Below, in pieces: positions 1 to 8,407 of a stretch of 64,000 nt of DNA (within the stretch, counting starts at the first letter, position 1; each line of letters starts with the position of its first letter). The DNA is taken from the NCBI RefSeq assembly GCF_900114465.1, contig NZ_FOTD01000012.1:1-64000 (forward strand), read 5' to 3'. The notes beneath the pieces are model-generated. The model did not search any database. It worked only from the letters and a program-made list of their open reading frames with translations, and was not told the origin of the DNA. The DNA is from Trichococcus palustris. Its GTDB lineage: Bacteria; Bacillota; Bacilli; Lactobacillales; Aerococcaceae. The position numbers were made by a program, and so were the translations under genes.

Positions 1-17
1 AAATAGGCTGACGCCTA

Positions 18-88
18 CCGACATTCATCTCCCGCCTACTCATTGGGCTATGCCCCTATCATTCCTTGAGGCGGGAGTCTTCTGTCGG
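18..88. other. Nested long hairpin, possible IS200/IS605-type end
   Basis: Three nested inverted repeats are visible. The outer stem is CCGACA (18-23) with TGTCGG (83-88), the middle stem is CTCCCGCCT (29-37) with AGGCGGGAG (69-77), and the inner stem is GGGC (45-48) with GCCC (52-55). Symmetric 5-nt internal loops (24-28 and 78-82) separate the outer and middle stems. The fold resembles terminal structures and omega-RNA tails of IS605/tnpB elements in Lactobacillales, but no transposase lies inside the window. An element could end here with its gene to the left. The mobile-element reading is inference. Confidence 0.4.
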
Positions 89-106
89 ATTGAAGATAAA
101 ATTGTA

Positions 107-143
107 CATGGATGTTTTCGTAAACATCCATGCATTTTTTTTT
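107..143 (+). terminator. Intrinsic terminator
   Basis: A perfect 11-bp stem (CATGGATGTTT at 107-117 with AAACATCCATG at 122-132) has a TCGT loop and is followed by nine T residues (135-143). It would end transcription of a gene lying left of the window. Confidence 0.8.
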
Positions 144-224
144 GTGAACGGAGGCTTCGCCGGAGCAAGGCGGAGCGCACCCCGCTCACCTCCGACTAGC
201 CTACAGCAATCCTCCCTCCTTTAG

Positions 225-241
225 TATAGGGATAACCTATA
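225..241. promoter_or_regulatory. MET-box-like operator upstream of metE
   Basis: TATAG-N7-CTATA, here TATAGGGATAACCTATA. It fits the published MET-box (TATAG, seven bases, CTATA) attributed to MtaR/MetR-type LysR activators of methionine genes in streptococci. The same arrangement recurs at 53449-53465 before metF2-metH. The box centre lies about 66 bp upstream of the inferred transcription start, the usual position for a LysR recognition site. A second conserved block, AGTGTTAYCCTATAT (259-273), follows in both copies and may be the activation half-site. Confidence 0.7.
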
Positions 242-262
242 ATTGATTATATTTATTAAGTG

Positions 263-292
263 TTATCCTATATCCTGTTTCCGTGGCATACT
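263..292 (+). promoter_or_regulatory. Promoter of metE-metF
   Basis: An extended -10, TGG-CATACT (hexamer 287-292), lies inside TTTCCGTGGCATACTG, a stretch shared with the metF2 promoter. No good -35 hexamer exists at 17 bp, which suits an activator-dependent promoter. The predicted 5' leader is about 128 nt and shows no SAM-riboswitch or T-box features by eye. Confidence 0.55.
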
Positions 293-426
293 GGAGCAAC
301 CTTCTGATAGAAGCTGATCAGCAAATATCGGGACAATGGTAAGACATCATGTTCGCAGTGTTCCCTGATGAGTAGGGAAGGAACTTGAAATAGTAGGAAC
401 CAAAAAAATGAAATGGAGGAATCAAA

Positions 427-2703
427 ATGAACAGTTCACTAATCGGTTTTCCAAGAGTAGGCAAAGGGCGCGAGTTGAAATTCGCATCCGAAAAATATTT
501 CAGAAAAGAAATTTCGACAGAGGCGCTTGAGAAAGTCGCAAAGGATTTAAGGAAAGAGCACTGGAATCTGCAGCAATCGGCCGGTATCACCCATATCCCT
601 TCGAATGATTTTTCTTATTACGACAACTTGTTGGATGTGACTGTCTTGTTGAATGCTCTGCCCAACGGCTACAAACAGCTGGGGCTGAACGAGCGGGACA
701 CCTATTTTGCGGCTGCGCGGGGTTACCAGGGCGAAGCAGGCGACGTCAAAGCGTTGGCGATGAAGAAATGGTTCAACACCAATTACCATTATTTGGTTCC
801 TGAACTGTTCGACGATACCGAAATCAAATTGGCGGGCGACAAGCCTTTTGCCGAGTATGAAGAAGCCAAAGAAATCGACGTGCTGACGAAGCCCGTCATC
901 ATCGGCGGATTCACCTTCCTAAAACTGGCCAAATACAAAGGCTCAAAAACAATAGACGACTTTACCGACCAAGTGGCAAATGCCTACATCGCAATTCTCG
1001 ATCGGTTCAATGAACAAGGTGTGGCGTGGGTGCAGTTTGACGAACCAATCTTGGTCACCGATCTGTCCGAAGAAGATGTCGCATTGTTTGCTTCCCTGTA
1101 CGAAAAGGTGTTGGCGCACAAAGGCAACGTAAAAGTATTGCTGCAGACATACTTCGGGGATATCAGGGATAGCTACGAAGAAGTGATCGGCCTCGACTTC
1201 GATGGCATCGGGCTTGACTTTCTCGAAGGCAAGCAAACCGTGGAACTTTTGGAAACATATGGCTTTCCGGCTGATAAAACGCTGTTTGCCGGCGTTCTGA
1301 ACGGAAAGAACATCTGGAAGAGCGACTACAAGAAGGTCATCGAGTTGGTTAAAGGGCTGGGAAATTACAGCAACGACATCGTCATCAGCACTTCCTGTTC
1401 GCTGCTGCATGTTCCCTACACGTTGGAAAATGAAACCAGCCTGCCGGAGGAAGTATCCCAATATTTCGCTTTCGCGAAGGAACGACTGCAGGAAATCAAG
1501 GAACTGACGGAACTGATCGGCACTTCCGGGTATGAAGAGCAGGAAAACTATCTTGTGAATCAGCAAGTCTTTTCAGCGGATAGGGTATACGAAGACAAGC
1601 AAGTGCAAGCGGCCGTGGCAAGCTTGGCCAAAAGTGATTTTGTCAGGGACGTTCCAAGAAAAGAGCGGAGAGCGATCCAAAAAGAAAGACTGCGACTGGG
1701 CCTGTTGCCGACAACGACAATCGGCTCCTTCCCGCAAACGAAAGAGGTCAAGCAAAACCGCAGCAAATACCGAAAAGGCGACATCAGCAGAGCCGAATAC
1801 GATGAAAACATCAAAGGCTTCATAAAAGAGTGCATCGATCTGCAGGAAGAACTGGGGCTGGACGTGCTGGTCCACGGTGAATCCGAGCGCAACGACATGG
1901 TGGAATTCTTCGGCGAAAACCTGGCGGGCTACGTATTTACCGAAAAAGCCTGGGTGCAGTCCTATGGAACAAGATGCGTCAAGCCACCGATCATCTTCGG
2001 TGATATCCGACGCGAAAACCCGATCACCGTGTTCTATTCGGAATACGCGCAGAGTCTTTCCGACAAACCGGTCAAGGGAATGCTCACGGGTCCGGTGACG
2101 ATCTTGAATTGGTCGTTTCCGCGTGAGGATATTTCACTGAGGGAGATGGCTTTCCAGATCGGTCTGGCGATCCGCGAAGAGGTGCTGGATTTGGAGGAAG
2201 CGGGCATCAAAATCATCCAGATCGATGAAGCGGCTCTGAAAGAGAAGTTGCCGATCCGCAGGGAAGAGTGGGCGAGCGAGTACCTTGATTGGGCCATTCC
2301 GGCATTCCGCCTCTGCCACAGCGGGGTGCGGCCGGAGACGCAGGTGCACACGCATATGTGCTACAGCGAATTCGAAGAGATCGTAAAGGATATCGACAAC
2401 ATGGATGCGGACGTCATTTCATTCGAAGCCTCCCGTTCCAAACTGACGATCATCGATGCCTTGAAGGCGAACCAATTCGAAACGGAGGTCGGACCGGGCG
2501 TTTACGACATCCATTCGCCGCGCGTGCCGAGTGCCGAAGAGATGGTGGCGGTATTGAAGAACGCGCTGACGAAGATAGACGAGGAAAACTTATGGATCAA
2601 TCCGGACTGCGGACTGAAAACCAGAGGCATCAAAGAAACGAAAGAAAGTCTGGCCAATCTGGTGGCGGCGGCACAAATAATCAAGGACGCAATTTCGGTC
2701 TGA
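427..2703 (+). CDS. metE: Cobalamin-independent methionine synthase
   Basis: Transfers the methyl group of 5-methyltetrahydropteroyl-polyglutamate directly to homocysteine to make methionine in the cytoplasm without B12. At 758 aa it is full length, with an N-terminal barrel (about 1-390) beginning SLIGFPRVG and a C-terminal catalytic barrel (about 420-758). Expected zinc ligands are present: H643 and C645 in HTHMCYSE, E667 and C728 in NPDCGLKTRG. The start is supported by GGAGG seven bases upstream. metF follows after 16 bp, so the methyl donor's producer is co-transcribed. The operon sits behind a MET-box-like operator. A B12-dependent counterpart (metH) lies at 55.2 kb. Confidence 0.97.
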   Translation: MNSSLIGFPRVGKGRELKFASEKYFRKEISTEALEKVAKDLRKEHWNLQQSAGITHIPSNDFSYYDNLLDVTVLLNALPNGYKQLGLNERDTYFAAARGYQGEAGDVKALAMKKWFNTNYHYLVPELFDDTEIKLAGDKPFAEYEEAKEIDVLTKPVIIGGFTFLKLAKYKGSKTIDDFTDQVANAYIAILDRFNEQGVAWVQFDEPILVTDLSEEDVALFASLYEKVLAHKGNVKVLLQTYFGDIRDSYEEVIGLDFDGIGLDFLEGKQTVELLETYGFPADKTLFAGVLNGKNIWKSDYKKVIELVKGLGNYSNDIVISTSCSLLHVPYTLENETSLPEEVSQYFAFAKERLQEIKELTELIGTSGYEEQENYLVNQQVFSADRVYEDKQVQAAVASLAKSDFVRDVPRKERRAIQKERLRLGLLPTTTIGSFPQTKEVKQNRSKYRKGDISRAEYDENIKGFIKECIDLQEELGLDVLVHGESERNDMVEFFGENLAGYVFTEKAWVQSYGTRCVKPPIIFGDIRRENPITVFYSEYAQSLSDKPVKGMLTGPVTILNWSFPREDISLREMAFQIGLAIREEVLDLEEAGIKIIQIDEAALKEKLPIRREEWASEYLDWAIPAFRLCHSGVRPETQVHTHMCYSEFEEIVKDIDNMDADVISFEASRSKLTIIDALKANQFETEVGPGVYDIHSPRVPSAEEMVAVLKNALTKIDEENLWINPDCGLKTRGIKETKESLANLVAAAQIIKDAISV

Positions 2704-2719
2704 AAAGAGGTGATAGCTG

Positions 2720-3580
2720 ATGAAAATAGAATCCAAATTCCAAAAGAAAAAACCGGTGCTTTCCTTTGAAATCTATCCGCCGAAGCGGGATAAAGCGATC
2801 CAGAACATCGATGAGACGCTGGCGATCCTGAGCGAACTGGACCCTGATTTCATCAGCGTCACTTTTGGTGCAGGCGGAAGCCATACGAATAATCAGACCG
2901 TGGCGTTGGCAAAAAGGATCAAGCAGCAATACGGTATCGATCCGCTCGTGCATTTGACCTGTCTGAATTATTCAAAGTTTGAAATGTGCGAAATGCTGGA
3001 AGAACTGAAGGACGCCGATATCGACAGCATCCTTGCCTTGCGCGGGGATACAAACCCGGCAGTGGAAGCGAAAAAGGATTTCCGGTATGCCAGTGATTTG
3101 GTGAAATTCATCAAACAATACGGGGATTTTTCTATCAGCGGCGCGTGTTATCCGGAATGCCACACGGAGTCGAAGAACAAGGTTCAAGATATCAGTTACC
3201 TGAAGGGAAAAGTGGACAGCGGGGTACAACATCTGATCTCCCAGCTTTTTTTCGACAATAACGTATTCTATACGTTCCAAGAGCATATACAAATCGCCGG
3301 CATGCATGTGCCGGTCGAGGCGGGCATCATGCCGGTCATCAATAAAGCGCAGATCGACAAGATGGTGACGCTTTGCGGTGCATCTTTGCCGGAAAAATTT
3401 TCCAGAATAATGCAAAAATACGAGAACAATAAAGAAGCGCTTTTCGATGCAGGCATGGCTTACGCAATCAATCAGATTGTCGATCTGCTGGCGCATGATG
3501 TGGATGGCATCCATATCTATACGATGAACAATCCGATCGTCGCAAAAAGAATCTGCGACGGCATCAAAAATCTGATTTGA
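2720..3580 (+). CDS. metF: 5,10-methylenetetrahydrofolate reductase (copy 1)
   Basis: FAD-dependent reduction of 5,10-methylene-THF to 5-methyl-THF, the methyl donor for methionine synthase. The 286-aa single-barrel protein has the family hallmarks: LSFEIYPPK near the N-terminus (catalytic Glu), DFISVTFGAGGS, LALRGD, YPECH and GIMPV. The start has AGAGGTGA upstream and lies 16 bp after metE, so the two form one operon. A diverged paralogue, metF2 at 53.6 kb, is paired with metH. The gene ends at a bidirectional terminator shared with the convergent rpiR-type gene. Confidence 0.96.
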   Translation: MKIESKFQKKKPVLSFEIYPPKRDKAIQNIDETLAILSELDPDFISVTFGAGGSHTNNQTVALAKRIKQQYGIDPLVHLTCLNYSKFEMCEMLEELKDADIDSILALRGDTNPAVEAKKDFRYASDLVKFIKQYGDFSISGACYPECHTESKNKVQDISYLKGKVDSGVQHLISQLFFDNNVFYTFQEHIQIAGMHVPVEAGIMPVINKAQIDKMVTLCGASLPEKFSRIMQKYENNKEALFDAGMAYAINQIVDLLAHDVDGIHIYTMNNPIVAKRICDGIKNLI

Positions 3581-3591
3581 TAAGAGCACGC

Positions 3592-3640
3592 CAAAAACAC
3601 CGATTTCCCTTACTTGGGGAATTCGGTGTTTTTCATTTTT
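3592..3640. terminator. Bidirectional terminator between metF and rpiR
   Basis: Stem AAAACACCGA with TCGGTGTTTT, with an inner TTCCC/GGGGAA extension, flanked by A-rich and T-rich tracts. It lies between two convergent genes. Confidence 0.75.
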
Positions 3641-3715
3641 ATTCGCGAGTGACTGCTTCATCACATCAGGATATGGCTTTTCCTTGGAGAATGGGAAAGT
3701 TCCTGCGACAGAGAA

Positions 3716-4573
3716 TTACAATAATTCCCATTTCTTTGAAATTTCTTCTTTTCGCTTGAGGCTGTTGAGATTTTTTGTATACTCGCGGGCGTAGATGATG
3801 GAAAACAGCGTGTCCAGGATATATTCAAAAGATATTTGCGAAGAAAAGGTGCCGACTTTGAAGAAGTCGAACTCATCATAAGGCACCTCAATCACAACAT
3901 CGCATAATTGGCTCGAAATCGGTTCCGGATTGCCCGTCAGCAAGATGCAAGGTATTTTCGTTGCGTTCAAATATTTCATGATTTTCTTGTGGGCGGCTGA
4001 ATTGCCCCCGTAGCTGATGAACATCGCGCAATCCGTTTTGCCCATGCTCAGGGCATTCCAGGCAGCTTCTCCGTATTCGTCGGCAATGATCAAATGTTTA
4101 TTGATCTTGATGAATTTATTCTGATAGCTACGGGCCCGGATTTGGGAATCTCCCGTCCCGAAAAGATAAATCTGATCTGCTTTTTCGAAAAGCTCTACCG
4201 CTTTGTTCAGCTTTTCCTTGTCCAGCTTCACCAATGTCTTTCTGATCGTTTCGATCGTCAGATCCGCCATTTTCTTGGCGATGGTCATCGAACTGTCCAT
4301 CGGCAGGAAAGGGAAGTTGGGATCGACATTTGTGGGGGTGTGTTTGTTTCTTTGGATTTCATGGATCAGCGCCACCTTGAAGCTCCGGTAGCCTGAAAAA
4401 CCCAGTTTCTGGCTGAGCCGGATGATCGCTGAATGGGAAGTGAACGTATTTTCTGCAAGTTGTTGAATAACCATATCGGGGACATCATCCAAGTTAGCTA
4501 AAATGTAATCGGCAATCCTTTCTTCCGTATCCGTAAAACTTTGTTTCGCTTGTAATTTTTTCAGCAAAGTCAT
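3716..4573 (-). CDS. MurR/RpiR family transcriptional regulator
   Basis: A 285-aa sugar-phosphate-responsive regulator. An N-terminal HTH_6 domain (about 1-77, including SHSAIIRLSQKLGFSGYRSFK) is followed by a SIS sugar-isomerase-fold domain (about 120-255, with LFGTGDS and FISYGGNSAAHKKI) that should bind a phosphorylated sugar. It is divergent from the Gfo/Idh-PTS operon starting at 4864, so it probably controls that operon. The intergenic region holds a perfect 13-bp palindrome and an 8-bp inverted repeat as candidate operators. The inducer cannot be named from sequence. Confidence 0.92.
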   Translation of the reverse strand: MTLLKKLQAKQSFTDTEERIADYILANLDDVPDMVIQQLAENTFTSHSAIIRLSQKLGFSGYRSFKVALIHEIQRNKHTPTNVDPNFPFLPMDSSMTIAKKMADLTIETIRKTLVKLDKEKLNKAVELFEKADQIYLFGTGDSQIRARSYQNKFIKINKHLIIADEYGEAAWNALSMGKTDCAMFISYGGNSAAHKKIMKYLNATKIPCILLTGNPEPISSQLCDVVIEVPYDEFDFFKVGTFSSQISFEYILDTLFSIIYAREYTKNLNSLKRKEEISKKWELL

Positions 4574-4728
4574 CTTTTTCCCTCCATTATAAAACGCATC
4601 CAGTACTGATCCGTCCTGCCCATCGGAACGGTGTTTCCCTCAATATAAGCAATATCCTCGGAAAAGGCAACTGTCAGGTGGGAAAGCAGGAAACATCATA
4701 GGAGATGGCAGGATGGGCAAGTGGGTCT

Positions 4729-4774
4729 GAACATAATGTTCAGTACTTTACATGCAAAGTGGATTTGTACTGAA
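4729..4774. promoter_or_regulatory. Palindromic candidate operators in the rpiR/Gfo-Idh intergenic region
   Basis: Two overlapping symmetric elements: GAACATAATGTTC (4729-4741), a perfect odd palindrome, and TTCAGTAC (4739-4746) repeated inverted as GTACTGAA (4767-4774). They lie between divergent genes and upstream of the promoter at 4802-4830, as expected for the RpiR-type regulator's binding sites. Assignment to that regulator is inference. Confidence 0.45.
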
Positions 4775-4793
4775 AAGGAGGTCCTATCTGGCG

Positions 4794-4830
4794 TAAAAGC
4801 GTTTTCTATTTGGAATGCTTTCACTATAAT
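4794..4830 (+). promoter_or_regulatory. Promoter with overlapping cre-like site, sugar operon
   Basis: The -10 is a perfect TATAAT (4825-4830), with TTTTCT at 4802-4807 at 17-bp spacing. TAAAAGCGTTTTCT (4794-4807) matches the catabolite-response element TGNAANCGNTNNCA at all but two constrained positions and covers the -35. CcpA repression of the operon is therefore plausible. Confidence 0.5.
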
Positions 4831-4863
4831 GAGGCCATGAAAGAGAAATGGAGGAATGAATTT

Positions 4864-5880
4864 ATGTTAACAATCGCTTATATCGGCGGTGGAAAAAGTG
4901 CCCACCGTTATCACATGCCCTTTTCACTGAAAAATAAAAATATCTGCATCAAAACGATTTTCTCTCCGGTACAAGACAATGCTTGGGAAAAAGTGCCTGG
5001 TGTTCTTTACACAGAGAACATTGATGACATTTGGAACGATGATGAAATCCAATTGGTTGTGGTGTGCACGCCATCGGCCTTCCACTATGAGTATGGCAAA
5101 ATGGCCCTGGAAAAGGGGAAAAATGCTTTAGTTGAGAAACCGTTCACGAACACTTCCGCAGAAGCCAGAGAACTGTTCGCCTTGGCGAAAGAAAAGAATC
5201 TCTTTATCCAATGCTATCAAAACCGCAGATTTGATTCAGACTTTTTGACGGTTCAAAAAGTTATCGAGAGCGGTGTTTTGGGGGATATCCTGGAAGTCGA
5301 AATGCACTATGACTATTTCAGACCGGAAATTCCGGAGTCCATTACGAGTTTTTCGAAGGTGAATAGCTATCTTTACGGGCATGGCTGCCATACCATCGAC
5401 CAAGCCTTGTCTTATTTCGGCAATCCGAACAGCATCAGGTATGATGTCAGACAACTTTTAGGCAAAGGGCGTATGAATGACTATTTCGATTTGGACCTCT
5501 TCTACGATTCGAAGAAAATTTCCATCAAATCCAGCTATTTCCGTATAAAGGATCGTCCAAGCTTTATTGTCACAGGGAAAAATGGCTCGTTCGTCAAACA
5601 GACCAAAGATCGCCAAGAAGAACACTTGAAAGTATTCCATATGCCTACAAACGCCGATTTCGGGATTGATTTGCCGGAACATTACGGTGTCCTCACTTAT
5701 ATGGATGATGCGGGCCGCTACCACGAAGAGAAAGTCATTTCCGAAGTGGGAGACTACGGAAGAATCTATGCCGGCGTCTATGAGGCAATCGTCAATGGGA
5801 AAGAAAAAATCGTCAAAGATGAAGAGACCATCCGCCAAATTGAAATTTTAGAAGAAGGCATCAATACAATACAGGAATAA
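4864..5880 (+). CDS. Gfo/Idh/MocA family oxidoreductase (sugar cluster 1)
   Basis: NAD(P)-dependent sugar or polyol dehydrogenase family, 338 aa. An N-terminal Rossmann fold (IAYIGGGKSAH) carries the EKP signature (LVEKPFTNTS) with the presumed catalytic Lys, and the C-terminal substrate domain has the GHGCHTIDQ histidine/aspartate motif. I chose the ATG at 4864 because GGAGG lies just upstream and the family N-terminus begins there. An in-frame ATG at 4810 would add 18 unlikely residues. It is first in the operon with a PTS EIIC (18 bp downstream) and another Gfo/Idh. The substrate is not predictable. Oxidation of an imported phospho-sugar is inferred. Confidence 0.88.
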   Translation: MLTIAYIGGGKSAHRYHMPFSLKNKNICIKTIFSPVQDNAWEKVPGVLYTENIDDIWNDDEIQLVVVCTPSAFHYEYGKMALEKGKNALVEKPFTNTSAEARELFALAKEKNLFIQCYQNRRFDSDFLTVQKVIESGVLGDILEVEMHYDYFRPEIPESITSFSKVNSYLYGHGCHTIDQALSYFGNPNSIRYDVRQLLGKGRMNDYFDLDLFYDSKKISIKSSYFRIKDRPSFIVTGKNGSFVKQTKDRQEEHLKVFHMPTNADFGIDLPEHYGVLTYMDDAGRYHEEKVISEVGDYGRIYAGVYEAIVNGKEKIVKDEETIRQIEILEEGINTIQE

Positions 5881-5898
5881 TTTCAGGAGGTATGAAAA

Positions 5899-7221
5899 AT
5901 GGATAAATTATTGCAGATTCTAGAAGACAAATTGACTCCGATAGCAGTGAAACTGGAACAAAACCGCTATTTGACCGCTGTGAAGAACAGCTTCATGGCA
6001 GCGATGCCGCTCTTGATCATCGGTTCCTTCTTTATCTTGTTAGCCTACTTGCCGATCAATGCTTATACCGAATTCATGTTGAATACGTTCGGATCCGATT
6101 GGCAACGGATGTTTACGATCCCCAACAACATTTCCATGGCCATGATGACCGTTTACGTTGTGGTCGGAATCGGTAATGAATTGGCGCAATCGTACGGGTT
6201 GGACAGAATGGCCGGCATCTTTGCGGCGTTGGCATCCTTTTTCGTCGTCACACCAATGCACCCTTTCGCGGATGACACACTGGGAATCGGGATTCCGTTG
6301 GGGAACCTGGGCGCTGCCGGATTATTTGTCGGCATCCTGATCGCAATCATTTCGGTGGAAATCATACGCTTTACCGAAAAAATGGGTTGGAAAATCAAAA
6401 TGCCCGATTCGGTTCCGCAAAACGTATCGAAGTCCTTCTCATCCTTGATTCCGGTTGCGCTGGTCATCGTTATCTTCAATTTAGTACGCATCGGCTTTGA
6501 GCAGACCAGCTATGGCGACGTACAGACGTTCATCTTCAACAATCTGCAAACGCCATTGACGGCACTCGGCAGCACCTTGCCGGCGACCATCGTGGTACTC
6601 ATTATTGAAGGCGTTCTTTGGTCATTCGGACTGCATGGAGCGAATATTGTCGGCAGCGTGATGCAGCCGGTCTGGTTGACCTTGACTGCCGAAAATGCTA
6701 CAGCGGTTGCTGCAGGACAGGCTATCCCGCATATCGTGAACTATCAATTCTACAGCAATTTCGTCAAAGTCGGCGGCTCGGGTGCCACATTCGGTCTCTG
6801 CCTGTTGCTCCTATTCGCAGCCAAATCGAAGCAATTCAAGGCTTTGGGCAAATTATCGATCGGTCCGGAAATCTTTACGATCAATGAGTCGATCATTTTT
6901 GGGATGCCGATTGTTTTGAACCCGATCATGATCGTGCCGTTCCTTTTGACGCCGCTCGTCTTATGTATCGTTGCTTATGTTGCCATGAGTACGGGGCTCG
7001 TACCGTATACAAACGGGGTGAATATCCCATGGACCACGCCGCCGGTCATCTCAGGGTTCTTGGTTTCCGGTTGGAGAGGGGCAGCGCTGAATATCGTGCA
7101 GATCGCCCTTTCCGCAGCAATCTACTTCCCGTTCTTTAAAGTAGCGGATAATCTGGCTGTCAAAGAGGAACTGGAAAACGAAGAAGTACAGCAACTGCAG
7201 ATGGATGCTGTTGAAGCATAA
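5899..7221 (+). CDS. PTS EIIC permease, lactose/cellobiose family
   Basis: Integral membrane sugar permease of the phosphotransferase system, 440 aa with about ten hydrophobic segments. It opens with the family N-terminus (MDKLLQILEDKLTPIA) and carries LWSFGLHG, NEPIIFG-like (NESIIFGMPIVLNP) and NIPWTTPP motifs. It needs EIIA and EIIB partners, neither of which is encoded here, so it must borrow them from elsewhere. It sits between two Gfo/Idh genes (18 and 44 bp gaps) with no 6-phospho-beta-glucosidase, which is unusual for this EIIC class. The C-terminal tail is acidic. Confidence 0.93.
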   Translation: MDKLLQILEDKLTPIAVKLEQNRYLTAVKNSFMAAMPLLIIGSFFILLAYLPINAYTEFMLNTFGSDWQRMFTIPNNISMAMMTVYVVVGIGNELAQSYGLDRMAGIFAALASFFVVTPMHPFADDTLGIGIPLGNLGAAGLFVGILIAIISVEIIRFTEKMGWKIKMPDSVPQNVSKSFSSLIPVALVIVIFNLVRIGFEQTSYGDVQTFIFNNLQTPLTALGSTLPATIVVLIIEGVLWSFGLHGANIVGSVMQPVWLTLTAENATAVAAGQAIPHIVNYQFYSNFVKVGGSGATFGLCLLLLFAAKSKQFKALGKLSIGPEIFTINESIIFGMPIVLNPIMIVPFLLTPLVLCIVAYVAMSTGLVPYTNGVNIPWTTPPVISGFLVSGWRGAALNIVQIALSAAIYFPFFKVADNLAVKEELENEEVQQLQMDAVEA

Positions 7222-7265
7222 AAAATAAATAAAAATGCAAAGAATCGAAAAAAGGGGTCATTTAT

Positions 7266-8243
7266 ATGAAGCTTGCAATACTAGGATCGGGACAAATCGT
7301 CATGGATTTTCTGACGATGGCGAAAGATTTGCCTGATACGGAATTAGTCGCCATATTCGGCATCGAAGCAGAGCGGCCGAAAATGGAAGACCTGAAAAAT
7401 ACATACGGCATCGGAAAAGTATTCACGGACTACGAAGAGGTTTTGAAAGATCCGGCCAACGATACTATCTATGTCGGCCTGCCCAATCATCTCCATTATG
7501 CTTTCACGAAACAAGCCTTATTGAACGGGAAAAACGTGATCTGCGAAAAACCGTTCACGATCAAGTCCGCTGAATTGATTGAACTGAAGGAAATTGCCGC
7601 AAGCAACAAGCTGATTTTGATCGAAGCGATCACGACGCGCTACCTATCCAATTATCTGGCAATCAAAGAGCAGATCCCTCAGCTGGGGGACCTGAAGATC
7701 ATCGAGTGCAACTACTCCCAGTACTCATCTAGGTATGACGCCTTCAAGAACGGTGAAGTATTGCCTGCCTTCAGTCCGAAAGCGGGCGGCGGAGCCTTGA
7801 TGGACATCAATATCTACAATATCCATTTTGTCGTCGGCATCCTTGGGAAACCTGACTCGGTTAAGTATCTGGCAAACGTCGAGAGAGGGATTGATACATC
7901 CGGTATCCTGTTGCTGGAGTACCCAATCTGCAAAGTCGTCTGCATCGGCGCGAAGGATTCGGCGGCGCCGATCCGTTCGATCATCCAGGGCGACAAAGGT
8001 TCTGTCGTGTTGAATGGGCCAGCCAATATCTGCAATTCCTTTGAGGTGAACATGAATGGGCAGGAGAGCCAAGCAGTGGACAAGAAGGTCCATCCGCACC
8101 GGATGTACGAGGAATTCTGTGAATTTGCGCGGATGATTGCCGAAAAGGATTTTGCGAAAGCCAAGGAAATGCTGGAGCAAAGCCAAGTCGTGATGGAAAT
8201 CGCCGAAGAAGCGCTGGCAGGAGCCGGGATAACGTTAGGCTGA
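7266..8243 (+). CDS. Gfo/Idh/MocA family oxidoreductase (sugar cluster 2)
   Basis: A 325-aa NAD(P)-dependent oxidoreductase: Rossmann motif AILGSGQIVMDF, catalytic-type CEKPFT, then the C-terminal substrate domain with GGGALMDINIYNIHFV, where the canonical His/Asp pattern is shifted. It has AAGGGG upstream of the start. Third gene of the operon, followed by a strong terminator-like hairpin. It is related to, but clearly diverged from, the enzymes at 4864 and 8904, so the three probably act on different intermediates. Confidence 0.88.
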   Translation: MKLAILGSGQIVMDFLTMAKDLPDTELVAIFGIEAERPKMEDLKNTYGIGKVFTDYEEVLKDPANDTIYVGLPNHLHYAFTKQALLNGKNVICEKPFTIKSAELIELKEIAASNKLILIEAITTRYLSNYLAIKEQIPQLGDLKIIECNYSQYSSRYDAFKNGEVLPAFSPKAGGGALMDINIYNIHFVVGILGKPDSVKYLANVERGIDTSGILLLEYPICKVVCIGAKDSAAPIRSIIQGDKGSVVLNGPANICNSFEVNMNGQESQAVDKKVHPHRMYEEFCEFARMIAEKDFAKAKEMLEQSQVVMEIAEEALAGAGITLG

Positions 8244-8269
8244 TTTCATTGACTTGAGTATAAAAAAGG

Positions 8270-8319
8270 AGGACCTGCACGCTGGCGAACAGCGATCAAA
8301 TGCAGGTTCTCTCATTTTT
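8270..8319 (+). terminator. Terminator-like hairpin after second Gfo/Idh gene
   Basis: ACCTGCA (8273-8279) pairs with TGCAGGT (8301-8307) across a 21-nt loop, followed by TTCTCTCATTTTT. The T tract is interrupted, so partial read-through to the UPF0303 gene is possible. Confidence 0.55.
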
Positions 8320-8407
8320 ATAAACAAGGTTCTACAGTTTTTGCAACGCTAAAATAAGATCGTTGACCGGTTGATTTTCTGGTTACGGATGGAAGGGTAG
8401 TGTGATA

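Noticed and set aside
241-426. SAM or cobalamin riboswitch before metE
   Set aside because: The leader is short and shows no S-box or B12-box motifs or aptamer-like stems by eye; the MET-box explains regulation better.
4729-4741. GAACATAATGTTC as a LexA/DinR box
   Set aside because: LexA boxes in Bacillota need GAAC-N4-GTTC; here the spacing is five. GAACATATTGTTC at 16124-16136 fails for the same reason.
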